Below, in pieces: positions 7,030 through 8,806 of a stretch of DNA of 8,806 nt. The position numbers and the translations under genes were made by a program. The DNA comes from Candidatus Eiseniibacteriota bacterium. Its GTDB lineage: Bacteria > JAFGKV01. How positions within the stretch are numbered: the first letter of the stretch is position 1; every line of letters begins with the position of its first letter. Location: assembly GCA_025453925.1 (NCBI GenBank), contig JALOPK010000121.1, forward strand, positions 1-8,806, in the 5' to 3' direction. Under the pieces are notes generated by a model. The model was not told the origin of the DNA, searched no databases, and saw only the letters and a list, made by a program, of their open reading frames with translations.

Positions 7030-8082
7030 CTACCGCTGGGCCGCTTGGGGTTCGCGGCGGTGACGGCGCCGGGCAGCCGCACAACGCCGACAGAAAGCTC
7101 TGATCCAAGGGAATGGTCCGTCGAGTTCGGCCTCCATGAGGTATGCCGGACCATTCAAGATGCCGGTTCGCGCGAGCGAGAACGGCGTGACCGTGGCGAG
7201 GCTATTCACGCGGAACCCCTGCCCGGGTTTGCACACGCCGGACGCTCCTGCCCTCTTCACCATTTCGATCAGCCCATCGTTCCAGCTCCCTCCCGGGAAC
7301 GCAAACACAGGAGCCTCCACCCCTGTCTGCTGCCGGACCTCGATCATCGATTGTTCGATCTCGCGCAGCGCGTCCTCGGGAGGCAGTTCTGCCAGAAACG
7401 CGTGCGTGACGGTATGGGCGCCGAAGTCGATTCCGGCCGCCTGCATCTCGCGAACCTGATCCCACGTCACCATGCGATCGCCCGGCGGCACAACCCCCAG
7501 GGCCTCGGCGAGCCCGTCAATGTAGTCCTCGCGCGCCTCGACGGGCAGGGGGCGCAGGGCGGTCTTCAACGCCAGGTACGCGAGCCGTCGTTCCCGTGGG
7601 TTCCCCAGTTCCATGCCGGCTGGCGTGAGGAACCTCGCGGGGACCAGGGGGGCCCCTGTCGTCTGAAGGACGAAACCCAGCCGCTGTGACCATGGAAGGC
7701 GGCCCAGGGTCACGGAACCGGTCGTCAGGAAGACCGTGGCCGGCACACCGTGACGCTTGAGGATGGGAAATGCGTGCAGGTAGTTGTCGCGGAATCCGTC
7801 GTCAAAGGTCAGGACCACCGACATCCTTGGTACCGGTCGCTGTTCCCGCAGGCACGCCACCAGTTCGGACAGGGAGATGAACCGGTAGTGCTTCTTCAGA
7901 TAGGTGATCTGGCCCTCGAGATGCGCGGGAGAGAGCCCGGCAAGGTAGCCCTCGTCGTCTCCCGTAACCCGATGGCCATAGAGAATCATCGACCCGTCCT
8001 TCCACCGAAGCCGCCGATGGAGCGCGCTCACGCCGCCGCATACGACGGCGCGGCTCACCACACGGCGAGCCGACTCCCTCAC
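7030..8082 (-). CDS. Polysaccharide deacetylase (NodB/CE4 family)
   Basis: A metal-dependent deacetylase expected to remove an N- or O-acetyl group from a sugar. The 350 residues show the NodB motifs in order: LTFDDGFRDN (91-100), with catalytic Asp94 and metal-binding Asp95; GAHTVTH (221-227), with metal ligands His223 and His227; and FAFPGGSWND (260-269). The entry segment MILYGHRVTGDDEGYLAGLS is typical of cluster-borne deacetylases. The N-terminus (MRESARRVV...) has Arg residues and only a weak hydrophobic patch, so I see no signal peptide. It may act in the cytoplasm on a lipid-linked or nucleotide-sugar intermediate. Start: GTG at 8082 overlaps the ATP-grasp stop as GTGA and has GGAGG 7 bases upstream. 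The frame stays open to 8766, but that extension covers the ATP-grasp gene in another frame and is not protein. The C-terminal tail after about 330 is Arg-rich. Confidence 0.94.
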   Translation of the reverse strand: MRESARRVVSRAVVCGGVSALHRRLRWKDGSMILYGHRVTGDDEGYLAGLSPAHLEGQITYLKKHYRFISLSELVACLREQRPVPRMSVVLTFDDGFRDNYLHAFPILKRHGVPATVFLTTGSVTLGRLPWSQRLGFVLQTTGAPLVPARFLTPAGMELGNPRERRLAYLALKTALRPLPVEAREDYIDGLAEALGVVPPGDRMVTWDQVREMQAAGIDFGAHTVTHAFLAELPPEDALREIEQSMIEVRQQTGVEAPVFAFPGGSWNDGLIEMVKRAGASGVCKPGQGFRVNSLATVTPFSLARTGILNGPAYLMEAELDGPFPWIRAFCRRCAAARRRHRREPQAAQR

Positions 8083-8806
8083 CCCACTTCCTCCCCCTCT
8101 GCGGAAGCCTGCGCGACGGCACGGGAATGCGGCATGCCCGGCGGCCTCGGAGACTCCTCGAGGATGTAACGGATGCGTTCGTTTGCACAGGCGTTGCGAT
8201 AGAAGTCTCCCGCCTCGAACTGCCATGCCGGTTCCGACGGGTTCCATCGCCATCGGCCGCGGTGTTCCACGCCACGATCCATGTTGCTGTCGCGGATGCC
8301 GCCGAACACCGCTTGCAGCTCGTTGACCAGCAACAGCCCCTCCACCGTCTCGAAGATGTCGACATCCATGCTGCGGAATCCGCCGATGTCGGTCACATGC
8401 CTGGCGAAATCCAACACGCGCACGGGCGGCCGCGCCCATGCGACCAGACCGGAGCCGCTGTGATACTCTCCCACTCGCTCCTTGAGCCGGCACATGAAGG
8501 AATCCCCGATGCGCACCATCCTCCATTCCCGCACATCGGGAAGGTACTCCTGCAACAGAACCCTGCCCCATTGCCGGTCTCTCCGATGCGAGCCGCTGGG
8601 AACGAAACCATGATCGAAGACGCGGCGGACCATTCGCTTCAGCGCTCTCCGGGTCTTGAGCACACGAACGCCCGCGGCAGCGGCGCCGAAGGGTGACTTG
8701 AACACGATCGGGAGGGAGCAGAGGTCGGCGAAATCGAGGGCCTGTTGGCGGCTGGAATAGACCCATGTCCGGGGATGCGGAAGTCCCTTGACGCGAAGCC
8801 AGTCGG
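8079..8806 (-). CDS. ATP-grasp ligase-like protein (N-terminus beyond the window edge)
   Basis: ATP-grasp enzymes join a carboxylate to an amine or similar nucleophile through an acyl-phosphate. The 241 visible residues (counted from the edge) begin in the pre-ATP-grasp part, with LPHPRTWVY (8-16). FKSPFGAAAAGVRVL (35-49) carries the ATP-binding lysine and glycine-rich loop. LLQEYLP (83-89) is the adenine-binding strand. Next are REWRMVRIGDSF, and finally DVDIFETVEGLLLVNELQAVFG (147-168), with acidic and Asn-Glu (161-162) metal ligands. This resembles RimK/D-Ala-ligase-type domains. The C-terminus adds WRWNP, FEAGDFYRNACANERI and a Pro-rich tail. The reading frame continues without stop to the right edge; a GTG at 8705 is internal to the G-loop region and cannot be the start. 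It ends in a GTGA overlap with the deacetylase, suggesting linked roles. Substrate is unknown; amide ligation on an amino sugar is inference. Confidence 0.87.
   Translation of the reverse strand, partial: DWLRVKGLPHPRTWVYSSRQQALDFADLCSLPIVFKSPFGAAAAGVRVLKTRRALKRMVRRVFDHGFVPSGSHRRDRQWGRVLLQEYLPDVREWRMVRIGDSFMCRLKERVGEYHSGSGLVAWARPPVRVLDFARHVTDIGGFRSMDVDIFETVEGLLLVNELQAVFGGIRDSNMDRGVEHRGRWRWNPSEPAWQFEAGDFYRNACANERIRYILEESPRPPGMPHSRAVAQASAEGEEVG
8090..8094 (-). promoter_or_regulatory. Strong ribosome binding site that fixes the deacetylase start
   Basis: GGAGG inside the purine run GGGGGAGGAA on the minus strand, 7 bases before GTG at 8082. It lies in the last codons of the ATP-grasp gene. This is the best ribosome binding site in the window and decides for the 350-residue deacetylase. 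Confidence 0.65.

Noticed and set aside
6835-7689. Plus-strand open frame of 284 codons
   Set aside because: Crosses the gap between the asparagine-synthase-like and deacetylase genes on the opposite strand; no domain or ribosome binding site that I can support.
8079-8705. ATP-grasp gene as a complete 208-residue protein starting at GTG 8705
   Set aside because: The same frame stays open to the window edge and the 33 upstream residues (LPHPRTWVY, then ALDFADLCSLPIVFK) continue the ATP-grasp fold into the glycine-rich loop, so the gene is truncated by the window, not started there.
8083-8766. In-frame upstream extension of the deacetylase to a possible 578-residue protein
   Set aside because: The extension is low-complexity Arg/Gly/Pro-rich, matches no domain, and overlaps the ATP-grasp coding frame, which has clear motifs. 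The good ribosome binding site and GTGA overlap are at 8082.
1-8806. CRISPR array, tRNA, insertion sequence or long direct repeats
   Set aside because: No regularly spaced repeats, tRNA-like cloverleaf, transposase motif or terminal inverted repeats were seen; the window is almost entirely coding on the minus strand.

Overview
This is a dense, high-GC bacterial window in which every supported gene lies on the minus strand, so transcription reads from the right edge to the left edge. It is an internal piece of a cell-surface polysaccharide or glycoconjugate biosynthesis cluster (exopolysaccharide, capsule, O-antigen type). The base composition and strong GC bias at third codon positions suggest a high-GC bacterium. 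Nothing in the window (no rRNA, tRNA or lineage marker) fixes the phylum, so I do not name one.

In transcription order the genes are: a right-truncated ATP-grasp ligase-like protein (8806-8079); a polysaccharide deacetylase of the NodB/CE4 family (8082-7030); an asparagine-synthase-like protein that lacks the glutaminase cysteine (6968-5067); two GT4 glycosyltransferases (5070-4060 and 4063-2795); a GNAT-fold/FemAB-like acyltransferase candidate (2741-1734); a small PglC-type initiating sugar-phosphate transferase (1666-1052); and a PglE-like DegT/DnrJ/EryC1/StrS aminotransferase cut by the left edge (1020 or 1041 to 1). Three of the seven junctions are 4-base stop/start overlaps (GTGA at 8079-8082 and 5067-5070, ATGA at 4060-4063). 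The other gaps are 10 to 67 bases. No terminator is visible, which fits one operon. No stretch longer than about 70 bases is without a gene.

A working model, part inference: the aminotransferase makes a UDP-4-amino-4,6-dideoxy sugar, an unidentified acetyltransferase (perhaps the GNAT-like protein) acylates it, and the PglC-like enzyme places the sugar phosphate on a polyprenyl phosphate carrier. The two GT4 enzymes extend the chain. The deacetylase, the asparagine-synthase-like protein and the ATP-grasp protein then look like a decorating group that could expose an amine and form amide bonds on the glycan or its precursor. No flippase, polymerase, chain-length regulator or export gene is inside the window.

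The most unusual part is the right-hand trio. An asparagine-synthase-like enzyme with neither the N-terminal Cys nor the usual Asp-Glu motif sits directly after a tightly coupled ATP-grasp/deacetylase pair. The individual families are known. I did not find a clearly new type of system, and the chemistry of this trio is the point most worth testing.
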